Shown here piece by piece: positions 27,157-35,745 of a stretch of DNA of 64,000 nt. A program made the translations under genes and the position numbers. This DNA is from Curvibacter sp. (GTDB lineage Bacteria > Pseudomonadota > Gammaproteobacteria > Burkholderiales > Burkholderiaceae_C). Within the stretch, counting starts at the first letter, position 1; every line of letters begins with the position of its first letter. The notes beneath the pieces were generated by a model that was not told the origin of the DNA, made no database searches, and saw only the letters and a list, made by a program, of their open reading frames with translations. The stretch lies in contig REAW01000012.1 of NCBI GenBank assembly GCA_004293725.1, positions 62,001-126,000 of the forward strand, given 5' to 3'.

Positions 27157-29955
27157 TTATGCACTGGCTGGATCGGCTGCCATGCTGGTGCGCACCATGC
27201 GTTGCAACTGGGGCAGGCAGGAACCACAGTGGGTCCCGCATTGGAGCGTGTTTTGCAGCGTTTCCAGGCGGTCGGCGGCAAAACCGGTGCAATTGGCCAG
27301 GGTGGATTCAATGGCGCTGTCGGTCACGTTGAAGCAATTGCATACCGTTTTGCCGCGAGACTGCACCGGAACGGGCGGAGTAGCACCTGGCGCCAGCAGC
27401 GCGCGGCCGTAGCTTTGTGTGGGCTGCTCGTCTTGCAGCAACGTGGTCATCCAGCTTTGCGCGCGCGTGTCTCCGGCGAGCAAGAAGCCTTCCAGTGTGG
27501 CGTCGGTTGTGGTGCGCTGCAAGCGGATGGCGCGGCGCTGGCCACGACCGCTGTCCGCATAGCGCACCACCTCCGGGCGGTCGAGCTGCAGCAAGGCTTC
27601 GATCTCTTGCAGGAGCGCATCGGGTGCGGCTTGCCTGTCGGCAGCGCGGAACAACACGCCGCTTCGGCCATAGTCATCGGCATTGCCGTAGCCAAAAGGC
27701 ACACAACTGGCATACGCAAAACGCTCCATGAACGCCTGCAACTTCCCGCGCACCGCCAGTACCGTGTCTTCGGTCAACCAGGCAATGGCCAGCAGGCTCC
27801 AGGGCATGTCCGCCTTGAGAACCTTGACGGCCGCGTGTTTGAACTCGGGTTGCTTGGAGTCCGGGCAATAGGCCGAGGTCGTCAGGGCATTCACGCCGGC
27901 CAATCGGGTGCCGGTAGCGCTCATGCCACTCAAAAACTCCTCGCCCCAATGCATGGCCATAAAGACTTGGCTCAGACCCAGCTCCGGGCTGGACTGCACC
28001 GGCACCAGGATGGAGCCACGTTTGCTGGTGACGTGCACCAGGTCGTTCTCTGAGATCAGGCGGCGCGCCATGTCCTGCGGGTGCATTTGCAGCACGGGTT
28101 CGCGCACATGCCCAAACAAGCGGCCCAGCGTGCCGGTACGGCTCATGCCGTGCCACTGGTCACGCAGGCGGCCGGTGGTCAGCGAAAACGGGTAGCGTGC
28201 CTCGCGCGGCTCGGCTACGGGCTTGTAAGCCACGTTGGCGAAGCGGGCACGGCCGTCAGGCGTGGGGAAGACGCCGTCTTCGTACAAGCGCATCTTGCCA
28301 GTGCTGGCGCCTTCGGGCAGGGGCCATTGCTGGGGCGTGGCTTCCAACATAGCGTAGTCCATGCCGGTGATGTCGAGGTCGCGGCCACGGGTGGACTCGC
28401 GATGCTCGTTCCAGACCGACTCTGCCGTGGGGTAGGGGAACAGCGTGCAGGTGGTGGTCTGAAGGCTCAGCGCGCGCTCCAGGCGCTGCGCAAAGTCGGT
28501 GGCAATCGCCCAGTCGTGGCGCGGGGCGGTGTCGGCTGCGCCGGGGGGCGCCACAGCAGCCCGCACCCTTGAGATGCAGCGCTCGCTGTTGGTGACCGTT
28601 CCTTCTTTTTCGCCCCAGGTGGTGGCGGGCAGCAGCAGGTCGGCATACCGTGCGGTGGCGGTGGTGCTGAAGGCCTCTTGCACGACCACGAATTCGGCGC
28701 GCTCCAATGCGCGGCGCACGGTGGCCTGGTCGGGCATGCTTTGTGCGGGGTTGGTGCAGGCAATCCATAACGCCTTGATTTCCCCATCGGCGGCGGCCTG
28801 GAACATCTCCACGGCGGTCTTGCCTGGCGTCTCGGGCACGGAGGGAACGCCCCACAACGCCGCCACTTCGGCGCGGTGCGCGGGGTTAGCCAGGTCGCGG
28901 TGGGCGCTCAGCAAATTGGCCAAGCCTCCCACTTCGCGCCCGCCCATGGCGTTGGGTTGGCCGGTCAGCGAAAACGGGCCGGCGCCGGGCTTGCCAATCT
29001 GGCCGGTGGCCAGGTGCAGGTTGATGAGCGCAGTGTTTTTGGCGGTGCCGCTGCTGGACTGGTTCAAGCCTTGGCAATACAGGCTCAGCGTAGGGGCGCG
29101 GTGATGCAAAGTGTCGCTCTGGTGCGCTCCGGCAAACAGCCGCGCGGCTTCGAGCAGGTCCTCCTTGCGGATGCCGCAGGTCTGGGCCACGGCGTCGGGC
29201 GTGTAGTCGCGCACCGTGGACTTGAGGTCTTCAAAGCCCGTGGTGTGCGCAGCAATAAAAGCCGGGTTGGTCCAGCCCTCCCACAGCATCAGGTGCAACA
29301 TGCCGTGGAACAGCATGACGTCGGTGCCGGGCTGGATTTGCAACGCCACCACAATCTTCATGCCGGAGTTCTTGCGCTTGGCATCTTCAATGCGGCGGAA
29401 CAGGATGGGATGGGCAAACGCGGTGTTGGAGCCAACAATAAATATTGTTTGCGCGTGGTTCACGTCGTCGTAACAGGTCGGCGGGGCGTCGGCGCCCAGC
29501 GTCTTTTTATAGCCGGCCACGGCACTGCTCATGCACAGGCGTGAGTTGGTGTCGATATTGTTGGTGCCAATCAGGCCCTTGGCCAGCTTGTTGAAGACGT
29601 AGTAGTCCTCGGTCAGCAGCTGGCCGCTCACATAAAAACCCACTGCGTCGGGGCCGTGGTTTTGGATGATGCGGGCGAACTGGTCGGTGGCCAGTGTCAG
29701 TGCACTATCCCACGACATGGGCTGGGGCGCAGCGCTACGTTGCAGGCGCTGCAGCGGCTGCAGCAGGCGTGTTTGCAGGGTGACTTGGGCGCTGGCCGTG
29801 TGGTGCAGGGTAGCGCCTTTGGAGCAGAGGCGGCCGTAGTTGGCCGGGTGGTCCGGGTCGCCGCGCACCCCGGTGATTTGCGCACCCCGGGATTCGATGA
29901 TGACGCCGCAGCCCACACCACAATACGGGCAGGTGGAGCGTGTTTCCTTCTGCAT
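27157..29955 (-). CDS. nasA: Assimilatory nitrate reductase catalytic subunit
   Basis: 932 residues. Reduces nitrate to nitrite in the cytoplasm using a bis-molybdopterin cofactor. N-terminal [4Fe-4S] site: CPYCGVGCGV, with the fourth Cys in GRLCSKG. The likely Mo ligand is the Cys in TNSRLCMSS. The C-terminal 60 residues form a BFD-like [2Fe-2S] domain (VCNCFNVTD ... CGTHCGSC), as in Klebsiella NasA. The ATG at 29955 has AGGGAG eight bases upstream; the same frame stays open upstream through nirD but that is overlap, not coding. It follows nirD by 28 bp. Confidence 0.95.
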   Translation of the reverse strand: MQKETRSTCPYCGVGCGVIIESRGAQITGVRGDPDHPANYGRLCSKGATLHHTASAQVTLQTRLLQPLQRLQRSAAPQPMSWDSALTLATDQFARIIQNHGPDAVGFYVSGQLLTEDYYVFNKLAKGLIGTNNIDTNSRLCMSSAVAGYKKTLGADAPPTCYDDVNHAQTIFIVGSNTAFAHPILFRRIEDAKRKNSGMKIVVALQIQPGTDVMLFHGMLHLMLWEGWTNPAFIAAHTTGFEDLKSTVRDYTPDAVAQTCGIRKEDLLEAARLFAGAHQSDTLHHRAPTLSLYCQGLNQSSSGTAKNTALINLHLATGQIGKPGAGPFSLTGQPNAMGGREVGGLANLLSAHRDLANPAHRAEVAALWGVPSVPETPGKTAVEMFQAAADGEIKALWIACTNPAQSMPDQATVRRALERAEFVVVQEAFSTTATARYADLLLPATTWGEKEGTVTNSERCISRVRAAVAPPGAADTAPRHDWAIATDFAQRLERALSLQTTTCTLFPYPTAESVWNEHRESTRGRDLDITGMDYAMLEATPQQWPLPEGASTGKMRLYEDGVFPTPDGRARFANVAYKPVAEPREARYPFSLTTGRLRDQWHGMSRTGTLGRLFGHVREPVLQMHPQDMARRLISENDLVHVTSKRGSILVPVQSSPELGLSQVFMAMHWGEEFLSGMSATGTRLAGVNALTTSAYCPDSKQPEFKHAAVKVLKADMPWSLLAIAWLTEDTVLAVRGKLQAFMERFAYASCVPFGYGNADDYGRSGVLFRAADRQAAPDALLQEIEALLQLDRPEVVRYADSGRGQRRAIRLQRTTTDATLEGFLLAGDTRAQSWMTTLLQDEQPTQSYGRALLAPGATPPVPVQSRGKTVCNCFNVTDSAIESTLANCTGFAADRLETLQNTLQCGTHCGSCLPQLQRMVRTSMAADPASA

Positions 29956-29983
29956 GCAAAGACTCCCTAACGGTTGATCTTCT

Positions 29984-30367
29984 TCAGGCGCTAGTGGTGC
30001 GGCGGGCAGGCCCGGCAATGGGTCGCACCAGGTCGGTGGCATGGCTTTGCAGTTCGGCCGACTTGAGGAATATCTGGGCGCCTTCGCGCTTGATTTCAAA
30101 CTTGGGTGTGCAGCCCTCGTCGGGTGCAGAGGCCTGGCCGTCGCACAGGCCGATGGTCCAGTTGTGCAGCGGGCAGGCCACGCTGGTGCCAAATACGATG
30201 CCCTGGGACAGCGGGCCCCCTTTGTGCGGGCACCGGTCCAGCAGCGCAAACACCTCGTCTTGTGAGTTGCGGAACACCGCCACGTCAAGCCCGTGGGCGC
30301 GCTCCACACGGCGCGCGCCCAGCACCGGGATGTCGTCAATCTTGCAGATGTAGGTCCATTCGGTCAT
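29984..30367 (-). CDS. nirD: Nitrite reductase small subunit NirD
   Basis: 127 residues. Rieske-type fold with both motifs: CPHKGGPLSQG and CPLHNWTI. Both Cys-x-His-like and Cys-x2-His sets are kept, so it should bind a [2Fe-2S] cluster, as in many betaproteobacterial NirD, unlike the E. coli protein that has lost them. It joins NirB in NADH-dependent nitrite reduction to ammonium. ATG 30367 follows AAGGAAG at the right distance. It is separated from nirB by 230 bp that include a dispersed repeat copy. Confidence 0.94.
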   Translation of the reverse strand: MTEWTYICKIDDIPVLGARRVERAHGLDVAVFRNSQDEVFALLDRCPHKGGPLSQGIVFGTSVACPLHNWTIGLCDGQASAPDEGCTPKFEIKREGAQIFLKSAELQSHATDLVRPIAGPARRTTSA

Positions 30368-30382
30368 TTTCAACTTCCTTTT

Positions 30383-30438
30383 GCTATTGTTTTAGTAGCT
30401 GCTTGCGCATATTCGGAAAGGGCTGGATGCCTTTTTTG
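30383..30438 (+). repeat. Dispersed repeat copy between nirB and nirD
   Basis: GCTAT, nine bases, AGCTGCTTGCGCA (perfect core), eight bases, AAGGGC, then TGGATGCCTTTTTT. It explains part of the unusually long 230 bp gap inside the nitrate operon; I see no convincing gene in the remainder (30439-30597). Confidence 0.8.
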
Positions 30439-30597
30439 CGTGTATTGACACCTTGATGGCGGAATACAAGCCAGCCACCCGGTTCATGACCGCATGCAAA
30501 TTTTCGCTGCTGACAAAGAGGTCATCCATCGGTTTGGGGTATTGCGCGCCCGCACAGGCCAATGGCATCAGGGTTCTGCATTGCACGGCGCGGGCCC

Positions 30598-33036
30598 TCA
30601 GGCTTTGACGGCTTCGAACTGGCGGGTGTCGACTCGCGCGTCCTTGAAGTCGAACCAGGGATCGGGTTCACCATCCAGCGCGAACTGCAGGCGTTCCCAC
30701 AGCGCCTTTCGACCTTCATGGTCTTCCAGAATGCGTTTCTTCACATAGTCCAAGCCGACGCGGTTCACGTAGTGCACGGTGCGCTCCAGGTACCAGCCTT
30801 CCTGGCGGTACAACTCGCAAAAAGCGCCGGTGTACTCGAGCACTTCGGCTGCGGTTTTTACCTTTACCAAGAAGTGCGCGACCTCGGTCTTGATACCGCC
30901 GTTGCCGGCCACATACATTTCCCAGCCACTGTCCACGCCGATCACGCCCACGTCCTTGATGCCGGCCTCGGCGCAGTTGCGTGGGCAACCGCTGACGGCG
31001 AATTTGACCTTGTGCGGGGCGTACATGCGCCACATGGCACGCTCGAGGTCTTTGCCCATTTGCGTGCTGTCTTGGGTTCCCATGCGACACCATTCGCTGC
31101 CCACACAGGTCTTCACCGTGCGCAGCGCCTTGGCATAGGCGTGGCCGCTGGGCATGCCGATATCTTTCCAGATGCCGACCAGGTCTTCCTTCTTCACGCC
31201 CAGCAAGTCGATGCGCTGGCCGCCGGTCACTTTGATGGTGGGAACCTTGTACTTGTCGGCCGCATCGGCAATGCGGCGCAGCTCGGCGGCCGTGGTTTCG
31301 CCACCCCACATACGCGGGATGACGGAGTAGGTACCGTCCTTCTGGATGTTGGCGTGGCTGCGTTCGTTGATGAAGCGGCTTTGCGGGTCGTCCTTGGCCT
31401 CTTTGGGCCAGCTGCTGGTGACGTAGTAGTTCAGTGCCGGGCGGCAGGATGCACAGCCGTTGGGCGTTTTCCAGCCCAGTCCTTGTTGCACCTGGGCGAT
31501 GGTGAGGTACTTGTGGGCCACGATGGCGTCGCGCACGGCTTGGTGGCCGTGGTCGGTGCAGCTGCACATGGCCTTGGTTTTGGGTGTAGCCGAGTAGTCG
31601 CCACCCGCGGTGAACATGATGATTTGTTCGACCAAACCGGTGCAGGAGCCACACGATGCACTGGCCTTGGTGTGTTTCTTGACTTCGTCCAGCGTGAACA
31701 AGCCCTTGTCGCGAATGGCTTTGCAAATGGTGCCCTTGGTCACGCCGTTGCAACCGCAGACCTCATCGCTGTCGGCCATGGCGGCGGCCTTGTTCTGACC
31801 CTGGTGGCCCACGTCGCCGATGTTGGAGCCGCTTTCGCCGAACATCAGTTTGTCGCGGATGTCGGCGATGCTGCGGCCGTCGCGCAGCAGCTTGAAGTAC
31901 CAGCTGCCGTCCACGGTGTCGCCGTACATGCAGGCGCCCACCAGTTTGTCGTTCTTGATGACCAGCTTTTTGTAGACCCCACCAAAGGGATCGCTCATGA
32001 CAATTTCTTCGGTGCCCTCACCACCCTGGAATTCGCCGGCCGAGAAAAGGTCGATGCCGGTGACCTTTAGTTTGGTGGAGGTCAGTGAGCCGGTGTAGCG
32101 GCCAATGCCGTACAGGGCCAAGTGGTTGGCGGCCACTTTGGCCTGCTCAAACAACGGGGCCACCAGGCCGTAGGCGATGCCACGGTGGGCTGCGCATTCA
32201 CCCACGCTGTAGATGCGCGCGTCAGTCACGGTCTGCATGGTGTCGGTGACCACAATGCCGCGGTCCACATGCAGGCGCATGCTGGAGGCCAGCTCGGTGT
32301 TGGGGCGAATGCCCACGGCCATCACCACCAGATCTGCTGGAACCTCAGAACCGTCCTTGAACTTGATGCTTTTCACACGGCCGTCTTCGCCACCCACCAG
32401 CTCCTGGGTCTGCGCGCCCATCACGAACTGCAGGCCTCGCGCTTCCAGCGACTTGCGCAGCAGGCCACCGGCAACGGAATCCAGCTGACGCTCCATCAGC
32501 GTGGGCATTACGTGCACCACGCGCACCGTCATGCCGCGTAGCATCAGGCCGTTGGCCGCTTCCAGGCCCAGCAGCCCCCCACCGATGACCACGGCGTTTT
32601 TGTACTTGGTGGCCGCGTCAATCATGGCGTTGGTGTCGGCAATGTCACGGTAGGCGATGACACCTTCCAGGTCTTTGCCGGGGATGGGAAGCATGAAGGG
32701 GTTGGAGCCGGTGCAGATCAACAGGCGGTCGTATTCAGCCTCGGTGCCGTCGGATGCCTTGACCACGCGCTTGACGCGGTCCACTTCCACCACCTTTTTG
32801 CCGGCGTGCAGTGTGATGTTGTTTTCGGCATACCACGCAAACGAGTTCAGCACGATCTCGTCCAGCGTCTGCTCGCCGGCCAGCACCGGGCTTAGCAAGA
32901 TGCGGTTGTAGTTGGGGTGCGGTTCGGCGCCAAAAACGGTGATGTCGTAAAGGTCCGGGGCCACCTTGAGCAGTTCCTCAAGGGTGCGTACGCCTGCCAT
33001 GCCGTTGCCAATCATGACCAGTTTCGATTTTTTCAT
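30598..33036 (-). CDS. nirB: Nitrite reductase large subunit NirB (NADH, siroheme)
   Basis: 812 residues. Reduces nitrite to ammonium with NADH. N-terminal FAD/NAD part (MIGNGMAGVRTLEELL; GGGLLGLEAANGLMLRG), two BFD-like [2Fe-2S] segments (CGCNGVTKGTIC ... CGSCTGLVEQI; CSCTDHGH ... CASCRPALNYY), then the siroheme/[4Fe-4S] domain with CVGSEWCRMG (C-x5-C) and GCPRNCAEAG (C-x3-C). All ligands are present. First gene of nirB-nirD-nasA-ybiB-cobA. AAGGAG lies before the ATG. A 194-base leader runs from a sigma-54 promoter and carries two ANTAR-type stem-loops. Confidence 0.97.
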   Translation of the reverse strand: MKKSKLVMIGNGMAGVRTLEELLKVAPDLYDITVFGAEPHPNYNRILLSPVLAGEQTLDEIVLNSFAWYAENNITLHAGKKVVEVDRVKRVVKASDGTEAEYDRLLICTGSNPFMLPIPGKDLEGVIAYRDIADTNAMIDAATKYKNAVVIGGGLLGLEAANGLMLRGMTVRVVHVMPTLMERQLDSVAGGLLRKSLEARGLQFVMGAQTQELVGGEDGRVKSIKFKDGSEVPADLVVMAVGIRPNTELASSMRLHVDRGIVVTDTMQTVTDARIYSVGECAAHRGIAYGLVAPLFEQAKVAANHLALYGIGRYTGSLTSTKLKVTGIDLFSAGEFQGGEGTEEIVMSDPFGGVYKKLVIKNDKLVGACMYGDTVDGSWYFKLLRDGRSIADIRDKLMFGESGSNIGDVGHQGQNKAAAMADSDEVCGCNGVTKGTICKAIRDKGLFTLDEVKKHTKASASCGSCTGLVEQIIMFTAGGDYSATPKTKAMCSCTDHGHQAVRDAIVAHKYLTIAQVQQGLGWKTPNGCASCRPALNYYVTSSWPKEAKDDPQSRFINERSHANIQKDGTYSVIPRMWGGETTAAELRRIADAADKYKVPTIKVTGGQRIDLLGVKKEDLVGIWKDIGMPSGHAYAKALRTVKTCVGSEWCRMGTQDSTQMGKDLERAMWRMYAPHKVKFAVSGCPRNCAEAGIKDVGVIGVDSGWEMYVAGNGGIKTEVAHFLVKVKTAAEVLEYTGAFCELYRQEGWYLERTVHYVNRVGLDYVKKRILEDHEGRKALWERLQFALDGEPDPWFDFKDARVDTRQFEAVKA

Positions 33037-33068
33037 AGGGGCGACTCCTTAGAACGAGACAAACACGG

Positions 33069-33085
33069 ATGCGGCGAAGCCACAT
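33069..33085 (-). terminator. Possible weak terminator in the nirB leader
   Basis: ATGTGGC pairs with GCCGCAT around a three-base loop; a T-rich stretch (GTGTTTGTCTCGTTCT) follows before the nirB ribosome binding site. Unlike in the nrtA leader, I cannot show that it shares bases with the ANTAR stem-loops, so its role as an attenuator is uncertain. Confidence 0.3.
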
Positions 33086-33163
33086 GCCAGGAATAAGGGG
33101 TAGAAGAGATCCGCGCCTACTGCAAAGGCACACCAGCAAGCACTGGCTTTGGACAGCCCTGCG

Positions 33164-33229
33164 CTGCGCTACGTCGTTGTACGCAGAACCAAAGCGTCTG
33201 TCATCTCGGTTGGACGCGTCGTTGCGCCC
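33164..33229 (-). promoter_or_regulatory. Tandem ANTAR-type stem-loops in the nirB leader
   Basis: Stem-loop 1 (33229-33212): GGGCGC pairs with GCGTCC (one G-U), loop AACGAC. Stem-loop 2 (33186-33164): CTGCGTAC pairs with GTA-G-CGCAG (one bulged G), loop AACGAC. Both loops have six bases with A at 1 and G at 4, the rule for ANTAR protein targets. A 25-base linker separates them. The predicted transcription start (33230) falls one base before stem-loop 1. Confidence 0.8.
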
Positions 33230-33240
33230 GTGCAGTGCCA

Positions 33241-33256
33241 CGCAAGAGCTGTGCCA
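33241..33256 (-). promoter_or_regulatory. Sigma-54 promoter of the nirB operon
   Basis: Minus strand reads TGGCACAGCTCTTGCG: TGGCAC, five bases, TTGC, with GG (-24) and GC (-12) exactly ten bases apart. Start of transcription would be near 33230. This implies control by an NtrC-type activator; I found no convincing NtrC site upstream. Confidence 0.85.
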
Positions 33257-33364
33257 TATGATGGCGATCGCCCGCACTGTGTGTGCCTTGGCCTGCGATT
33301 TGCTGTCGTTGCGTTAGTGCACTAGGCGCATTGGGCACCTCCCCCCTTTTGACAACCGAAAACC

Positions 33365-34648
33365 ATGACCTCTGTCTTGTATTGCCAGCTCCCCCAATCG
33401 ACGGCTCCCGGCTTGTCCGCAGACCTGGTTGCTGCCGGGTTGGAGGTGATTGCCAAAGTCGAGGACTGCAACAAATTGGTGCAGTCGGTCGTGTTGTGTG
33501 CACCAGATGTGGTGATTTGTGATGTACCCCAGTTCTCCAATGTCTGGTTCCAGGCGCTCAAGAGGCTGGAGCAGGCGATGCCTTGTCCACTCATCGTCTT
33601 CACCCACGACACCGATGTTGGGCGCATGGAAAAAGCTGTGGCGTGTGGCGCGTTGGTGTATGTGGTGGACGGGTATGGTGCCCATCGCTTGCGTTCATTG
33701 GTGCACCTCGCCCAGGCCCGTTTTCGGCATTCGGAACAACAGAGGGAATCTTACGAAGCGATCGCCACCCGCTTGGAGGAGCGCAAGTCGGTAGACCGGG
33801 CCAAGGGCATTCTGATGCATGCCCAGCGACTGTCAGACGACGATGCCTTCAGTACTTTGCGATCTGCCGCCATGCGTTCCAAGCAACGGCTGGGTCAGTT
33901 GTCCCAGCACATCATCCAGTCTGCGAATTTGGCAGAAGCCGTGAACCGGTCCGGGCAATTGCGCATGTTGTCGCAGCGTGTGGTCAAGTTGCATCTGCTG
34001 CAAGCGGCTGGCGTGCAGGTCGCTCAGCACACCGCGTTGCTGCAAGAGTCGCTAGCGCGTGTGGATGCAAACCTTGCTTTTTTACGCAAGAACGTATCCC
34101 AATCCACCTATGGCGACCTGCTCGCGCAGGTGTCGCAAACCTGGGGCGAATTGAAGGCAGCGCTGGCGCACTCCCATGTGCCTGCCATGGAGCAGCAAGC
34201 CGAGGCTTTGTTGTCGGGAGCAGAGCGCCTCACCACTAGCCTGGAGCGCTCGGGTGCGGGTGCGGCCCTCAAGGTGCTGAACCTGGCAGGGCGCCAACGC
34301 ATGTTGGCGCAGCGTTTTTGTAAATACGCGTTGCTGTGCCAAACGGTGGAGCCTGCGCAAGCCGAGCCAGTCTTGGCATGTATGCGTGCTGCGCAAAGCG
34401 AGTTTGAAGAGGCCTTGACGTACCTGAACGGCATTCCCCTCAGCACCCCGGATATTCATCACACATTGGCGGCGGCGGGTGTCGCGTGGCTGGAAATGGT
34501 GGCTGCTTCCCAGGCGTTGGCGCGTTTGGGGTCGGTGCAGGGGGCAACATCCATGGCCCTGCTTGCCGAACGCAGCGAAATTTTGCTGGGTCTTTTTGAG
34601 CAGCTCGCTACCCATTACGCCCACAGCATGCAGATGTTGTTGGACTAA
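33365..34648 (+). CDS. Receiver-like/ANTAR regulator fused to two PilJ-type sensor domains (probable nitrate-responsive antiterminator)
   Basis: 427 residues, no membrane helix. Residues 1-120 form a receiver-like domain: D53 is kept (DVVICD) but the acidic pair after strand 1 is missing (YCQLPQ), as in NasT-type pseudo-receivers. An ANTAR RNA-binding domain follows (about 137-195: ERKSVDRAKGILM, then SDDDAFSTLRSAAM). The rest is two tandem PilJ-N-type helical domains, each starting with the motif found in NarX-like sensors and PilJ: NRSGQLRMLSQR (about 201) and NLAGRQRMLAQR (about 305). It is divergent from nirB. By position and domains it should sense nitrate or nitrite and bind the leader stem-loops of nirB and nrtA. 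The order differs from NasR, where a NIT domain precedes ANTAR. Confidence 0.85.
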   Translation: MTSVLYCQLPQSTAPGLSADLVAAGLEVIAKVEDCNKLVQSVVLCAPDVVICDVPQFSNVWFQALKRLEQAMPCPLIVFTHDTDVGRMEKAVACGALVYVVDGYGAHRLRSLVHLAQARFRHSEQQRESYEAIATRLEERKSVDRAKGILMHAQRLSDDDAFSTLRSAAMRSKQRLGQLSQHIIQSANLAEAVNRSGQLRMLSQRVVKLHLLQAAGVQVAQHTALLQESLARVDANLAFLRKNVSQSTYGDLLAQVSQTWGELKAALAHSHVPAMEQQAEALLSGAERLTTSLERSGAGAALKVLNLAGRQRMLAQRFCKYALLCQTVEPAQAEPVLACMRAAQSEFEEALTYLNGIPLSTPDIHHTLAAAGVAWLEMVAASQALARLGSVQGATSMALLAERSEILLGLFEQLATHYAHSMQMLLD

Positions 34649-34850
34649 TTTCGTCTAGCCCAGAGGGGCTCTACCACGGCCGGTCGCTCCAAGCGGCTGT
34701 GTCAGCAGGGCAGATGGAATGATGGCGACTCCGTGGTAGGTGAAGTGAAACCGACATTTCTTTTCCGTTTTGAAAAATACTTGTGTTTCTTGGCTCTTTT
34801 TGTCATCACTAGCCGCTACGATGGTCTCACCACTCGAAGGGACACAGCCA

Positions 34851-35024
34851 ATGAGAAAAGTTCGGCAGCCTGTGAAATCCTTGACGCTTCCGTTGCAGCA
34901 GCGGCAGCCGCGTCTGACGTCATTTCAACGAGATTTGCAACGGCAAATGAAGTGCAGCGCCCAAAGCGCAGCGTGGTTCGATGCCCTTCTCAGCAGAGAG
35001 AGTCCCTCCAAGATGGACCATTGA
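34851..35024 (+). CDS. Possible small basic protein (57 aa), unverified
   Basis: The frame from ATG 34851 starts MRKVRQPVKSLTLPLQQRQP and is rich in Arg, Gln and Ser, with no membrane segment or known motif. GAAGGG lies about nine bases upstream. No homologue is known to me, and other frames overlap it, so this may be chance. It lies in the 450 bp between the ANTAR regulator and the next gene, which otherwise shows nothing I can name. Confidence 0.3.
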   Translation: MRKVRQPVKSLTLPLQQRQPRLTSFQRDLQRQMKCSAQSAAWFDALLSRESPSKMDH

Positions 35025-35094
35025 TTTTTCGTTGTAATCGGGGCCAATCATTTGGCATGAGATAAAGTGCTTGCACGCACTTTGGAGACGATGC

Positions 35095-35607
35095 ATGCAC
35101 CCCGACACGATGAAACACAAAGCGAGCCTCTGGTTCGGTGAGTTTGGTACCTCCGTGCACATTACCGATGTGTACTGGGAAGGCGATATCAACCAACAAG
35201 AACTCATGGCTGTGGCAGACCAGATTTCTCCGGACTGGCAGACCATTGACTTGGAGCTCGACTCCCAGCATCCCTGCCATGGCCGCACCTACCGGTTATC
35301 GAAGTCAGGCCCCAGCCTGGCGGAAGAGGAAGATGCCTTGCGTGCCATCGAGATGGAGGATGCGCTGGAAGGCCACTACGTCTGGGTGCACTGTTGCCAA
35401 ATCGTCATCGATCCAAACGGTGAGCTGTTGGATGAGGCCGGACGTTCCTACCGGCAGAGCTTCAGCACCGTGATGTTTTGTACCGAGTTCACTTCGTTTG
35501 ATGACATTGCGCAGCAGTGTGATGAGCACTTTGGCAAAGGCGAGTGGGACGAGTATGAGCTGTACCTGGACGATGAATTGCCTGCGCCAGTGGCTTCGTT
35601 TGGATAA
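35095..35607 (+). CDS. Acidic protein of unknown function in the nitrate region
   Basis: 170 residues from ATG 35095, with GGAG seven bases upstream (a TTG at 35071 in frame is less likely). It begins MHPDTMKHKASLWFGEFGTS, is strongly acidic in its second half (EEEDALRAIEMEDALEG; GEWDEYELYLDDELP) and has no signal or membrane segment. Three Cys occur in the middle (HCCQIVID, MFCTEF). I do not recognise the family. It lies between the ANTAR regulator and the convergent nrtD; a link with nitrate use is only by position. Confidence 0.7.
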   Translation: MHPDTMKHKASLWFGEFGTSVHITDVYWEGDINQQELMAVADQISPDWQTIDLELDSQHPCHGRTYRLSKSGPSLAEEEDALRAIEMEDALEGHYVWVHCCQIVIDPNGELLDEAGRSYRQSFSTVMFCTEFTSFDDIAQQCDEHFGKGEWDEYELYLDDELPAPVASFG

Positions 35608-35745
35608 ACCGCGCTCCATGCGCCCATGAAATTTTCTTGCGTGGGTTGTGGCGGCGTTCGCGGAGTAATGGATCGAGAAGAGCGATGTGGCGCAGCAGTG
35701 GTTGGTGCATCCACTTTTTAGAGGTTGCGCCGAGCTCCGATCCTG

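Noticed and set aside
29956..30339. Upstream extension of the nasA frame by 128 codons
   Set aside because: It runs through nirD in another frame; the Rieske protein NirD is the real gene, and nasA has a good ATG and ribosome binding site at 29955.
30392..30586. 64-codon minus-strand frame between nirB and nirD
   Set aside because: Its last third is dispersed repeat, no clear ribosome binding site is seen and the product has no motif.
33241..33330. NtrC binding sites upstream of the nirB promoter
   Set aside because: Half-sites such as GCAC and GTGC and the palindrome TAGTGCACTA (33315-33324) exist, but the spacing differs from the known 17 bp NtrC site.
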